Positions 1-6,396 of a stretch of 8,350 bases of DNA are shown here, piece by piece. Source of the DNA: Thermoproteota archaeon. GTDB taxonomy: Archaea; Thermoproteota; Methanomethylicia; Nezhaarchaeales; WYZ-LMO8. A program made the position numbers and the translations under genes. The notes under the pieces were generated by a model that made no database searches, was not told the origin of the DNA, and saw nothing but the letters and a program-made list of their open reading frames with translations. Positions within the stretch are counted from its first letter, which is position 1, and the number at the start of each line of letters is the position of its first letter. The stretch spans positions 1 to 8,350 of the forward strand of contig JAAOZJ010000035.1 in the NCBI GenBank assembly GCA_011605835.1, given 5' to 3'.

Positions 1-372
1 GTGCTGATAAGGAAGCTCTTAAATGAGGGTGTCATAGTCGTGTCGGACAGGTCGATCATATCATCCCTCGCCTATCAGCAAGCTCAGGGCTTAGAGCTCG
101 GCTGGTTAATCGAGATAAACAAATACTCTCTAAAGCCCGACGTGCCCATAATATTGGACGTGGACCCCGCAGTATCACTCTCAAGGAAGCGTTCTCTTAA
201 GGAGAAGTTCGAGAGGCAAAGCTTCTTGGAACTGGTCAGAAAGCACCTCCTTGACATGGCCTTTAAAAACGGTTGGTTCGTGGTCAACTCCTCGAGGTCC
301 ATTGAAGAGGTCGCCTCGGATATAAGGGACTACGTCGCAAAGGAGCTCGTGAGGCGCGGGGTCAGTATTTGA
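1..372 (+). CDS. tmk: Thymidylate kinase (dTMP kinase), C-terminal part, cut by the window edge
   Basis: Phosphorylates dTMP to dTDP with ATP in the cytoplasm, supplying dTTP for DNA synthesis. The frame is open to the left edge, so the GTG at base 1 is probably an internal valine. The N-terminal P-loop and roughly 75-85 residues expected for the family (about 200 aa) lie outside the window. What remains fits the family: a DR-containing motif SDRSIISSLAYQ (residues 15-26 of the fragment), a strand ending LDVDP (52-56), an arginine-rich LID-like segment with R62 and R64 followed by EKFE (68-71), then the closing helices. The motif reads DRS where many family members have DRY or DRF. The gene ends with TGA overlapping the ATG of the next gene (TGATG), which suggests co-transcription and coupled translation. 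Family assignment is confident; its dTMP specificity rests on homology recalled by eye. Confidence 0.85.
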   Translation: MLIRKLLNEGVIVVSDRSIISSLAYQQAQGLELGWLIEINKYSLKPDVPIILDVDPAVSLSRKRSLKEKFERQSFLELVRKHLLDMAFKNGWFVVNSSRSIEEVASDIRDYVAKELVRRGVSI

Positions 373-1658
373 TGAAGAGAAGCCCTAAGATCTGGGGGGA
401 GATAAGAGACCCCGTTCACGGTTACGTGTTAGTAAACGAGCTTGAGAGGGACGTTTTGGACACGTACCCGCTTCAGAGGCTTCACAGGATAAGGCAACTT
501 GGAAACGCTTACCTGACTTACCCAGGAGCGGATCACAGCAGGTTCGGCCACTCGTTAGGGGCACTTCACTTAGCCTCGATAGCAGGCAACAAACTACTCG
601 GCTTGGGATTTTCGACGGACGAAGTTCAGGAGCTTAGGCTCGCAGCACTTCTGCACGACGTGGGTCACGGACCCTTTTCCCATCTCTTTGAAGAAGCAGT
701 TCTGAGGCACAAGGCCCTTTCGCACGAAGACCTTACGGCGAAGATAATTAAGGACACCGAGATAAGGGACAAGATAGAGAGCTTCGGCTACGACCCCGAC
801 TCGGCGTCGCTCTTATCCGTGGGCAAGCTGAGGTCTCCTCTTAGCATATTAATTTCGGGTCCCTTCGACATCGACAAGCTGGACTTCCTGCTGAGGGACT
901 CGTATTACACTGGTGTGGAGTACGGCAAGGTGGACGCCCTTCGCTTATTGATGTCCCTCAGGCTCGTTGAGGACTCCCTTGCCTTAGAGCTCCCGGCAAG
1001 CCTCTACGCGCTCGAGTCCTTGCTGATGTCGAGGTACGAGATGTTCAAGGCTGTGTACTTCCACAGGACCGTCAGAGCGGCATGGGTCATGCTCAGGGAG
1101 GCTGTGGAGACGGCCTATTTGTGCGAAGGCCTCTTCGACTTCAGCGATGTAGAGGAATACTTAGCCATGGACGACGGTTACGTGGAGTCCCAGATGAGAA
1201 ACCTGTCGAAGAGGAGGGAAGGCCTGTCCAAGGAGATGAGGATTGCCTGCGACCTCTACTCCATGCTTGAGAGGAGGCACCTCTTCAAGTCGGTCTGCGA
1301 AATAGTCCTGCACACGACGGAGTCCTCCCTCAAGGTCGATGAGAGGCTCAAAGAGGAAATAGAGGAGACGATAGCGGAGAAGGCCAACGTAGATCGGTGG
1401 ATGGTCGTCGTGGACACCCCCATGATACCCTCGCTCCCCTACACCCCCACGCAGCCGGACCCCACGGACATCCCGGTCTGTGAAGAGAGGGAAGGCGGCC
1501 TCGTGAAAAGGAAGCTGGTGGAGTTTTCAAGGCTTGTGGAGAGCCTTAGGGGTTACGTCGACATAGTCAGGGTGTACTCCCACCCGAGTGCTAGAAGGTC
1601 CGTCGCAGAGGTCAGCGGGAGGATAATTAGGTCATTCCTGCTTCGAGAGAACCCTTAA
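372..1658 (+). CDS. HD-domain phosphohydrolase (COG1078-type, dGTPase/SAMHD1-like)
   Basis: A 428-aa metal-dependent phosphohydrolase of the family that includes bacterial dNTP triphosphohydrolases and resembles SAMHD1. Visible features, counting from the ATG at 372: an N-terminal IRDPVHGYV motif (11-19); QRLHRIRQLG (35-44); the first metal histidine in FGHSLG (H60); the HD doublet in LLHDVGHGPFSH (H95-D96); and the final metal aspartate in DKLDFLLRDSYYTG (D168). The full metal set H...HD...D is therefore present and the enzyme should be active. The C-terminal third contains a proline-rich stretch (about 350-370). ATG at 372 is preferred over the TTG at 369 because it forms a TGATG overlap with tmk; no strong ribosome-binding site is visible. 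Pairing with thymidylate kinase suggests a role in controlling dNTP or nucleotide pools, but the substrate cannot be read from sequence. The 3' end overlaps the convergent AcnX small-subunit gene by 27 bp. Confidence 0.9.
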   Translation: MKRSPKIWGEIRDPVHGYVLVNELERDVLDTYPLQRLHRIRQLGNAYLTYPGADHSRFGHSLGALHLASIAGNKLLGLGFSTDEVQELRLAALLHDVGHGPFSHLFEEAVLRHKALSHEDLTAKIIKDTEIRDKIESFGYDPDSASLLSVGKLRSPLSILISGPFDIDKLDFLLRDSYYTGVEYGKVDALRLLMSLRLVEDSLALELPASLYALESLLMSRYEMFKAVYFHRTVRAAWVMLREAVETAYLCEGLFDFSDVEEYLAMDDGYVESQMRNLSKRREGLSKEMRIACDLYSMLERRHLFKSVCEIVLHTTESSLKVDERLKEEIEETIAEKANVDRWMVVVDTPMIPSLPYTPTQPDPTDIPVCEEREGGLVKRKLVEFSRLVESLRGYVDIVRVYSHPSARRSVAEVSGRIIRSFLLRENP

Positions 1659-2066
1659 GATCCCTCGATACGCATCGATCTCCACCACGTCGCCACACAC
1701 CACCACGTCTAGGACCTCCCTAGGTACCTCACTCAAGAGGGGTATGCCGCTGATAGCGCAACCTGTCAAAATCATCAGGTCAGTCTTCACGGTCACTATT
1801 GCCTTGGGCGCCAGCCCCCTCTTGGCCAGAGAGTATAGCACATAAGACCCGACGGTGCTGCCCTTGCCATGGGGCAATATCAATGCCCTCCTGGCCAAGA
1901 TCTTGCCCATCAGCTCGTGCCCCCTCTCGACCACAGCTCCCGTCGAAGGGTCGACCCCGCCCAGAAACGATATAGGCTCGCGGGTCACTAAGGCCTCTCC
2001 ACAGAAGGATCCCTTCACTATGCCCTTGCCTCTAAAAGCTATATCCCTAAAGCCTCTTCCAAGCAT
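1632..2066 (-). CDS. AcnX small (swivelling) subunit; probable phosphomevalonate dehydratase small subunit
   Basis: A 144-aa protein of the aconitase-X small-subunit family (DUF126). Recognisable motifs are LGGVDPSTG (35-43), PHGKGSTVGSYVLY (65-78, with S70 the likely catalytic serine of the swivelling domain) and GCAISGIPL (102-110). In archaea the AcnX pair forms phosphomevalonate dehydratase, which removes water from (R)-mevalonate 5-phosphate to give trans-anhydromevalonate 5-phosphate. It is the last gene of a three-gene minus-strand operon. Its ATG lies 28 bp inside the end of the large-subunit gene and is preceded by AGGAG at 2070-2074 with a 3-nt gap. Homologues elsewhere can act as cis-3-hydroxy-L-proline dehydratase, but the adjacent UbiD-type decarboxylase favours the mevalonate role. 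The 3' end runs 27 bp into the convergent HD gene. Confidence 0.88.
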   Translation of the reverse strand: MLGRGFRDIAFRGKGIVKGSFCGEALVTREPISFLGGVDPSTGAVVERGHELMGKILARRALILPHGKGSTVGSYVLYSLAKRGLAPKAIVTVKTDLMILTGCAISGIPLLSEVPREVLDVVVCGDVVEIDAYRGILRVLSKQE

Positions 2067-3220
2067 GCTCTCCTGCCCCCGAGAGCTATCGTGGCGTTGG
2101 TCATGGTCTCAGCGTAATAGGCGCCCTTAGCCGAGTCTGTCAAGACCACGTCGTTTCTCGATAGCTTCTTGGGCGAGACGGCCAAGCAAGCATCTTTGAC
2201 CAAGTGCGCTCCAGCCCTTTCGAAGATCTCAAGGAGTCCTAGTTCTGAGGCCTTCCTATAGACGCTCCTTGAAGTCAATATTAGAAACATGACGCCCCTT
2301 CTAACTCTCCTTCCTTTGAGACTTCTCGCTATCTCCTTGACCTCCCTGAGGCTACAATGAGGACAGCCTATGAGTATTACCGTGGGCCTCCTCGTCAAGG
2401 CCCACCTGTCACGGACCTCCTTTAAGTCCTCCTTTGTCACGACGATACGCTTTAGGTCGCGTGGCTCTTGAAAATCTTGCTCGGCGGTCCAGAAGATCGA
2501 CGTAGCGCTCGAAGTTCCAAGGCCTGCCGAGAGGTACTTGAGCTTGTCACCCATGGTGCCTCCCTTCACCTTTATAAGGGGCACCTCATCTGGCACGAGC
2601 CTTCCTACAACGAAGCCCAAGAGGCTCCAGTCAGAGTAGTCAAAGATCTTAGCCGTGACCTCGACCATAACGCTTGGCTTCCTCTCATCCGTGTGATCCT
2701 TGGCTAAGGCAGCCCTGCCGGTAATGGCTGCAGCTAGCGCCGAAGGGCCGCTTTCTCTGTTGGTGTAGGCACCGATCACGCTGTTGGCGTAAATCACCGC
2801 CGACGACTCGGCCCAAGCGATGTGATCCCCCCTGCGGGGCTTGTTGTCCGAGTAGTAAGGTGTGCAAGTTAGTGAGGGCTGGACCCCCATGGCCTCAAGC
2901 GATTTTATGATTTCGAGTTGCTTCTCGAAGAAAGTCTCGTCGACGTCGAAGAGCCACGGTTTGTCTAGGTCGAAGCCACAGGGGTTCATCGTAGTCTTCA
3001 CTCTCACCTTGGCACCCCCCTCGGCAAGGTCCTTGAGATACTCGAGCCCCGCGTCGCCTATGCTCTTGTAGGAGACCCCTGAAACGTGAGCGCTCTTTAT
3101 CTTAATGAGCTCCCCACGGCCGTAAGACTCAGCTATCGCCACTATTAGCTCTAGGGATCTCTTGCAAGCCTCTCCGTAGCGTCCTTCCAACATCATCTTC
3201 TCCGTCCTGCCAAGCCTCAC
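2039..3220 (-). CDS. AcnX large subunit; probable phosphomevalonate dehydratase large subunit
   Basis: A 393-aa aconitase-X catalytic subunit (DUF521), about the usual length. Family signatures: NPCGFD (79-84), LTCTPY (117-122), a long conserved block from GDHIAWAESSAVIYANS (131-147) through GAYTNRESGPSAL (150-162), IGCPHCS (284-290), VKDACL (341-346) and TDSAKGAYY (361-369). Cysteines C81, C119, C286, C289 and C345 are visible; some of these should hold the Fe-S cluster that family members carry, though I cannot assign which. With the small subunit it would dehydrate mevalonate 5-phosphate in archaeal isoprenoid synthesis. The GTG start at 3220-3218 overlaps the upstream UbiD stop (GTGA, 4 bp) and has a strong GGAGG at 3225-3229, 4 nt upstream. 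Gene order and overlaps indicate one transcript and coupled production with both neighbours. Confidence 0.9.
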   Translation of the reverse strand: MRLGRTEKMMLEGRYGEACKRSLELIVAIAESYGRGELIKIKSAHVSGVSYKSIGDAGLEYLKDLAEGGAKVRVKTTMNPCGFDLDKPWLFDVDETFFEKQLEIIKSLEAMGVQPSLTCTPYYSDNKPRRGDHIAWAESSAVIYANSVIGAYTNRESGPSALAAAITGRAALAKDHTDERKPSVMVEVTAKIFDYSDWSLLGFVVGRLVPDEVPLIKVKGGTMGDKLKYLSAGLGTSSATSIFWTAEQDFQEPRDLKRIVVTKEDLKEVRDRWALTRRPTVILIGCPHCSLREVKEIARSLKGRRVRRGVMFLILTSRSVYRKASELGLLEIFERAGAHLVKDACLAVSPKKLSRNDVVLTDSAKGAYYAETMTNATIALGGRRACLEEALGI

Positions 3221-4548
3221 AGATCCTCCCCCGGTATCCTCGCCCTCTCGAACCTCCTTACGTCGCTTTTTAAGGGCCTCGTCGCGTCCACGCCCACCTT
3301 GCAGGTCAAGAGAGTCTCTGGGTCAACCGAGGGGTCGAGGCTGGACCCCCTGGCTCCCTTCACTACGACAAGCCCTCTGTCCGCTTGAAACCTGGTCGCT
3401 ATGGCCCACTCGACGTCTCTAGGGTCCTCTATGTTGACGTCGCCGTCGACTACTACCACGTGCTTGAGGCTGGGGTGGGCCCCGAAGGCCGCCATGATGG
3501 CCGTCTTGGCGTCTCCCTCGGTCATTTTATCTATGGCCACGACCGCGTGAAGCCAGCCGCAACCCCCTTCAGTCAAGCGCACGCCGCGCAGGCCGGGTAG
3601 CACCTTCCTAAGGGACATCCAGAGCTCGGCCTCCTTGGGGAAGCCCATTAAGAGCCTGTGCTCAGCGCTCGCGGGCAGGATCGCTTGATAGAGGGCGTCG
3701 TCCTTAACGTAAACGGCCTCTATGCTCAGCACAGGTTGCTTCCTGACGGCGTCGTATGTTCCAGTTATATCGGCAAAGGGTCCCTCGTCAACCAACTCGT
3801 CGGTCTTGACGACGCCTTCGACTACTATCTCCGCGTCCGCCGGAACCAAGATGCCGTGCTTAGGAGTCGCGACGACCTTCATCTTGCAGTCGAGTAGCCT
3901 ATTGGCCACCCACAGCTCGTTGACGCCAAAGGGCGGCGAAGAAGCGGCTGCGACGGTTATCAACGGGTGACAGCCTATCACGACTGCGACCGGTAAGTCG
4001 ACCCCCCTCTCCTTAGCCCTTGCGTACAAGGCATAGAGGTGCCTGGGGACTATCCTTATGGCTACTTTGTCGTGGCTCAGGACCAAGAGCCTGTGAATCG
4101 AGACGTTGCATACGTCGTCGAACTCGGCTACGACCACAGAGCTGGTTACGTACCTGCCCGCGTCCTTCTCGTAGTATTTGAAGACGGGAAGCTTAGTGAG
4201 GCCGCCATTTAGCTTACGGTAGTGGTCGCTAAACCCGCCCACTTCGGATGCCTTCGTGGGCCTCTCCAGAGCATCAATGAGCCTTTGGTAGGCCTCGCCG
4301 TAGTCCCTAGCCCTAAGCCACTTCAGCAATCTCTTCCTAGAGCCCACGACATTTCCGACGGCTTGCATGTCGTGGCCCTTAATCTTTTTGAACAACACTA
4401 TAGGGCCTCCGTCGTGCCTCTTAAGGATGAGCGGCGCCTCAAATATCGGCGAGACCTCATCCTCGACGGTCAACAGCTCGTCCTCACTGAGCACTAGATC
4501 CCTCAACCTCAACGCCTTCACCACGAAGAGCAGCGAGGTGCATCTCAA
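3217..4548 (-). CDS. UbiD-family decarboxylase; probable trans-anhydromevalonate 5-phosphate decarboxylase
   Basis: A UbiD-type decarboxylase of up to 443 aa, a family that uses prenylated FMN made by a UbiX partner (not in this window). Motifs: NVSIHRL (148-154, the metal/cofactor asparagine region), IRIVPRH (164-170), IGCHPL (191-196), AEIVVEG (239-245) and EGPFADITGTYD (255-266), where E255 and D260 match the family's paired acidic residues. Lying first in an operon with both AcnX subunits, it most likely decarboxylates trans-anhydromevalonate 5-phosphate to isopentenyl phosphate, the step after AcnX. The start is uncertain. The TTG at 4548 has no ribosome-binding site but sits about one promoter distance from a TATA-like element, so it could be leaderless. 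Family alignment (a start close to LRDL) would suit GTG at 4521 or TTG at 4512 better. An ATG at 4543 is out of frame. A different UbiD substrate is possible but unlikely given the context. Confidence 0.88.
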   Translation of the reverse strand: MRCTSLLFVVKALRLRDLVLSEDELLTVEDEVSPIFEAPLILKRHDGGPIVLFKKIKGHDMQAVGNVVGSRKRLLKWLRARDYGEAYQRLIDALERPTKASEVGGFSDHYRKLNGGLTKLPVFKYYEKDAGRYVTSSVVVAEFDDVCNVSIHRLLVLSHDKVAIRIVPRHLYALYARAKERGVDLPVAVVIGCHPLITVAAASSPPFGVNELWVANRLLDCKMKVVATPKHGILVPADAEIVVEGVVKTDELVDEGPFADITGTYDAVRKQPVLSIEAVYVKDDALYQAILPASAEHRLLMGFPKEAELWMSLRKVLPGLRGVRLTEGGCGWLHAVVAIDKMTEGDAKTAIMAAFGAHPSLKHVVVVDGDVNIEDPRDVEWAIATRFQADRGLVVVKGARGSSLDPSVDPETLLTCKVGVDATRPLKSDVRRFERARIPGEDL

Positions 4549-4565
4549 GCTATCGCTGAGAAAAG

Positions 4566-4580
4566 ATTTTAACTTAATTT
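4566..4580. promoter_or_regulatory. AT-rich promoter element in the 77-bp divergent region between the mevalonate operon and nicotinate phosphoribosyltransferase
   Basis: The gap between the divergent starts (4549-4625) holds an AT-rich block, ATTTTAACTTAATTT, that could act as an archaeal TATA box. Read on the plus strand, initiation about 26 bp downstream falls near 4600 and gives a leader of about 20-25 nt carrying the ribosome-binding site at 4613-4620. Read on the minus strand, initiation falls near 4547, right at the TTG start of the UbiD gene. A second candidate for the minus strand is TCTATATCA at 4589-4597. No transcript data are available, so the assignment is by position and composition only. 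Confidence 0.45.
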
Positions 4581-4612
4581 CGTCCCATTGATATAGAACC
4601 GCATCAATAAAC

Positions 4613-4620
4613 AGGAGGGG
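4613..4620 (+). promoter_or_regulatory. Strong ribosome-binding site fixing the GTG start of nicotinate phosphoribosyltransferase
   Basis: AGGAGGGG ends 5 nt before the GTG at 4626. It is the best Shine-Dalgarno match in the window outside coding sequence and supports a leadered transcript for this gene, in contrast to the divergent UbiD gene, which shows none. Confidence 0.75.
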
Positions 4621-4625
4621 CTACT

Positions 4626-5816
4626 GTGGCAGGATTTCATATAGTCACCGCTGACGACATACTCAAAGGCAAGATCACCGACATATACTTCGAAAGGACC
4701 AAGGAGATTTTGAAGAAGGAGGGCATCTCCAGGCTCAGAGTTGTGGCCGAGGTGCACGCCTACTCGATGCCGAAGGGCTACGAGTGGGCAGTCTTAGTGG
4801 GGGTAGGCGAGGTCGCCAAGGTCTTGGAGGGCAAGGAGGTCGACATTTACGCCCTGCCCGAGGGGACGATATTCAGGCCCATACACCCTGTCATGAACAT
4901 CGAGGGCCCTTACGAAGAGTTTTGCGAGTACGAGACGGCTATTCTCGGTATCCTGAGGCACTCGACCAGCATAGCGACCAAGGCGGCTAGGTGCAGGAAG
5001 ATAGCCGGAGACAAGCCGTTGCTGTTCTTCGGTACTAGGGTCGTGCATCCTCTGCTGGCCTTGATCGCCGACAGGGCCGCCTACATAGGCGGATGCGACG
5101 GTATATCAGACGTGTACGGAGCGGAGAAGCTAGGCCTCAAGCCCGTGGGTACCATGCCTCACGCCTTGATAGTTTTGTTCGGCGATCAGGTGAAGGCTTG
5201 GAAGGCGTTCGACAAGTACATGCCAGAGGACGTGCCTCGAATAGCTCTGTGCGACACTTGGTTTGACGAGAGGGTGGAAGCGCTAATGGCCGCTGAAGCG
5301 CTGGGGCCGAGGCTCTACGGCGTGAGGTTCGACACCCCGAGCTCGAGGAAGGGGAACATGAGGAGGATAGTTGAAGAGGCTCGATGGACTCTCGACGCCA
5401 AGGGCTTCAACCACGTTAAGATAATTGTTAGCGGCGGGGTTGACGAGGACACGATAATGCAACTGAGAGACGTGGCCGACGGCTTTGGTGTCGGCACGTC
5501 GATAGCGTTCCCGCCCTCCGTGGACCTGTCGATGGACATCGTGGAGGTAGAGGGCGAGCCCAGATCGAAGAAGGGCAAGTTGCCGGGGAAGAAGAACCTC
5601 TACAGGTGCTGGAACTGCTTTGAAGACTACATGGTTCCGTCTAAGGTGAAGATGGACAGATGTCCTCGTTGTGGCTCCAAGGTCGAGGAGATGCTCAAGC
5701 CCATAGTGATGAAGGGCAAGGTTGTGTACGAAGAGAAGTCGCCCAAAGAAGTAAGGGAATACGTATTAAAGCAGTTGAGCTTAATCAAGGAGCTTAAGCC
5801 CGCGCCTCCCCCTTGA
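4626..5816 (+). CDS. pncB: Nicotinate phosphoribosyltransferase, archaeal type with C-terminal zinc ribbon
   Basis: A 396-aa enzyme that joins nicotinate and PRPP to make nicotinate mononucleotide, the entry step of NAD salvage. Evidence: ALPEGTIFRPIHPVMNIEGPY (76-96, split by conserved prolines), EYETAILGILR (101-111), the GTMPHAL motif (175-181) with the conserved histidine H179, LCDTW (208-212), VRFDTPSS (233-240), SGGVDED (269-275) and GVGTSI (288-293, phosphate-binding loop). A C-terminal CxxC...CxxC module (C328, C331, C346, C349) should bind zinc; the Thermoplasma enzyme of this type is known to have a similar four-cysteine domain. The GTG start is set by the ribosome-binding site 5 nt upstream and an otherwise good N-terminus. 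It appears to be transcribed alone, and its last 23 bp overlap the convergent HycI-type gene. A quinolinate phosphoribosyltransferase is a related alternative, but the overall pattern fits the nicotinate enzyme. Confidence 0.9.
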   Translation: MAGFHIVTADDILKGKITDIYFERTKEILKKEGISRLRVVAEVHAYSMPKGYEWAVLVGVGEVAKVLEGKEVDIYALPEGTIFRPIHPVMNIEGPYEEFCEYETAILGILRHSTSIATKAARCRKIAGDKPLLFFGTRVVHPLLALIADRAAYIGGCDGISDVYGAEKLGLKPVGTMPHALIVLFGDQVKAWKAFDKYMPEDVPRIALCDTWFDERVEALMAAEALGPRLYGVRFDTPSSRKGNMRRIVEEARWTLDAKGFNHVKIIVSGGVDEDTIMQLRDVADGFGVGTSIAFPPSVDLSMDIVEVEGEPRSKKGKLPGKKNLYRCWNCFEDYMVPSKVKMDRCPRCGSKVEEMLKPIVMKGKVVYEEKSPKEVREYVLKQLSLIKELKPAPPP

Positions 5817-6324
5817 GGGCACCCTTTATTTTCTTGATGGCCGACTTGAGGGCTTTCACCACGACCTCGCTTGCCGCCAGCACTTCATCTGACATGCTCA
5901 AGCCCCAATCAACGCTCTTAGGTTGCACGCCCAGCAATATGATCTTCGACCCTATGTCGCCCTGAATGTATTTTGCTAGGAGCGTGAGGGAGGGCTTGTG
6001 AGTGGAGATGCTCACCTCGTCGAATGTCGGCTCAAACGATAGTATTATGTCGCCGGGGGAGCCTTTGAAGTCGACGGCGTCCACTATTATCACGTGCGTC
6101 GGCCCTAGCTTCCTAATCACGTCGGTGTAGTTCTCTGGGACCGTGCCGCAATCTATTACCTCGACCACCCCCTTCTCCCGCACCCTCCTGAGCCTCTTGG
6201 CGACGTAGGGGCCGAAGGCGTCATCCCCCCTCTCTTCATTGCCTATGCAGAGGATGACCACCGAGGGCCTCTTTCCTTCCTTCATGATTTCCTCCACGAG
6301 TTCTCTGGACATCTTCCTCCACAT
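5794..6324 (-). CDS. hycI: Hydrogenase maturation protease, HycI type
   Basis: A 176-aa endopeptidase that trims the C-terminus of a NiFe-hydrogenase large subunit after nickel insertion. The fold signature is clear: CIGNEERGDDAFGP (26-39), IDCGTVPENY (57-66), IIVDAVD (79-85), STHKPSL (107-113) and LLGVQPKSVDWGLSMSDEV (130-148). Aligned with E. coli HycI, the three nickel-binding residues are all kept: D35, D82 and H109. The PENY, STH and LGVQP features point to the HycI branch (group 4 hydrogenases) rather than HyaD/HybD. A basic tail of about 15 residues follows. ATG at 6324 has GAGGG 2 nt upstream; ATG at 6312 (residue 5) has GGAGG at 6316-6320 with a 3-nt gap, so the shorter form is equally possible. 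No hydrogenase structural gene is in the window. It diverges from the endonuclease gene and overlaps the nicotinate phosphoribosyltransferase gene tail to tail. Confidence 0.88.
   Translation of the reverse strand: MWRKMSRELVEEIMKEGKRPSVVILCIGNEERGDDAFGPYVAKRLRRVREKGVVEVIDCGTVPENYTDVIRKLGPTHVIIVDAVDFKGSPGDIILSFEPTFDEVSISTHKPSLTLLAKYIQGDIGSKIILLGVQPKSVDWGLSMSDEVLAASEVVVKALKSAIKKIKGALKGEARA
5825..5835 (+). terminator. Possible T-rich termination tract after the nicotinate phosphoribosyltransferase gene
   Basis: TTTATTTTCTT lies 8 bp after the stop codon on the plus strand, inside the 3' coding end of the convergent protease gene. Archaeal transcription often ends at T-rich tracts. The same bases encode the lysine-rich tail of the protease (AAG/AAA codons), so the run may simply reflect coding. 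Confidence 0.25.
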
Positions 6325-6356
6325 GACCCTCGACTAAATTTTTGTTCGTGGCTAGG

Positions 6357-6365
6357 TTTAAATAA
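6357..6365 (+). promoter_or_regulatory. TATA box for the endonuclease-hisS operon, possibly bidirectional
   Basis: TTTAAATAA, preceded by CTAGG, is a near-consensus archaeal TATA box. Its centre is about 36 bp before the TTG at 6397, which predicts initiation near 6387 and a leader of only about 10 nt with no ribosome-binding site. The TTTAAA core is palindromic. Read on the minus strand it predicts initiation near 6335, giving an 11-23 nt leader for the HycI-type gene (ATG 6324 or 6312). Confidence 0.65.
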
Positions 6366-6396
6366 CGTAGTCCAGACCTCTAGTTGTCGAACCTCC

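Noticed and set aside
2039..2066. The 28-bp overlap of AcnX large and small genes as a possible frameshifted single gene
   Set aside because: The two subunits are separate genes in archaea generally, the small subunit has its own ATG and AGGAG site, and both proteins are full length for their families.
1855..2130. A 91-codon plus-strand open frame across the AcnX subunit junction
   Set aside because: It mirrors the conserved AcnX motifs on the other strand; its proline/serine-rich composition is typical of shadow frames.
4222..4497. A 91-codon plus-strand open frame opposite the UbiD gene
   Set aside because: It is antisense to conserved UbiD coding sequence, has no ribosome-binding site and shows no family resemblance.
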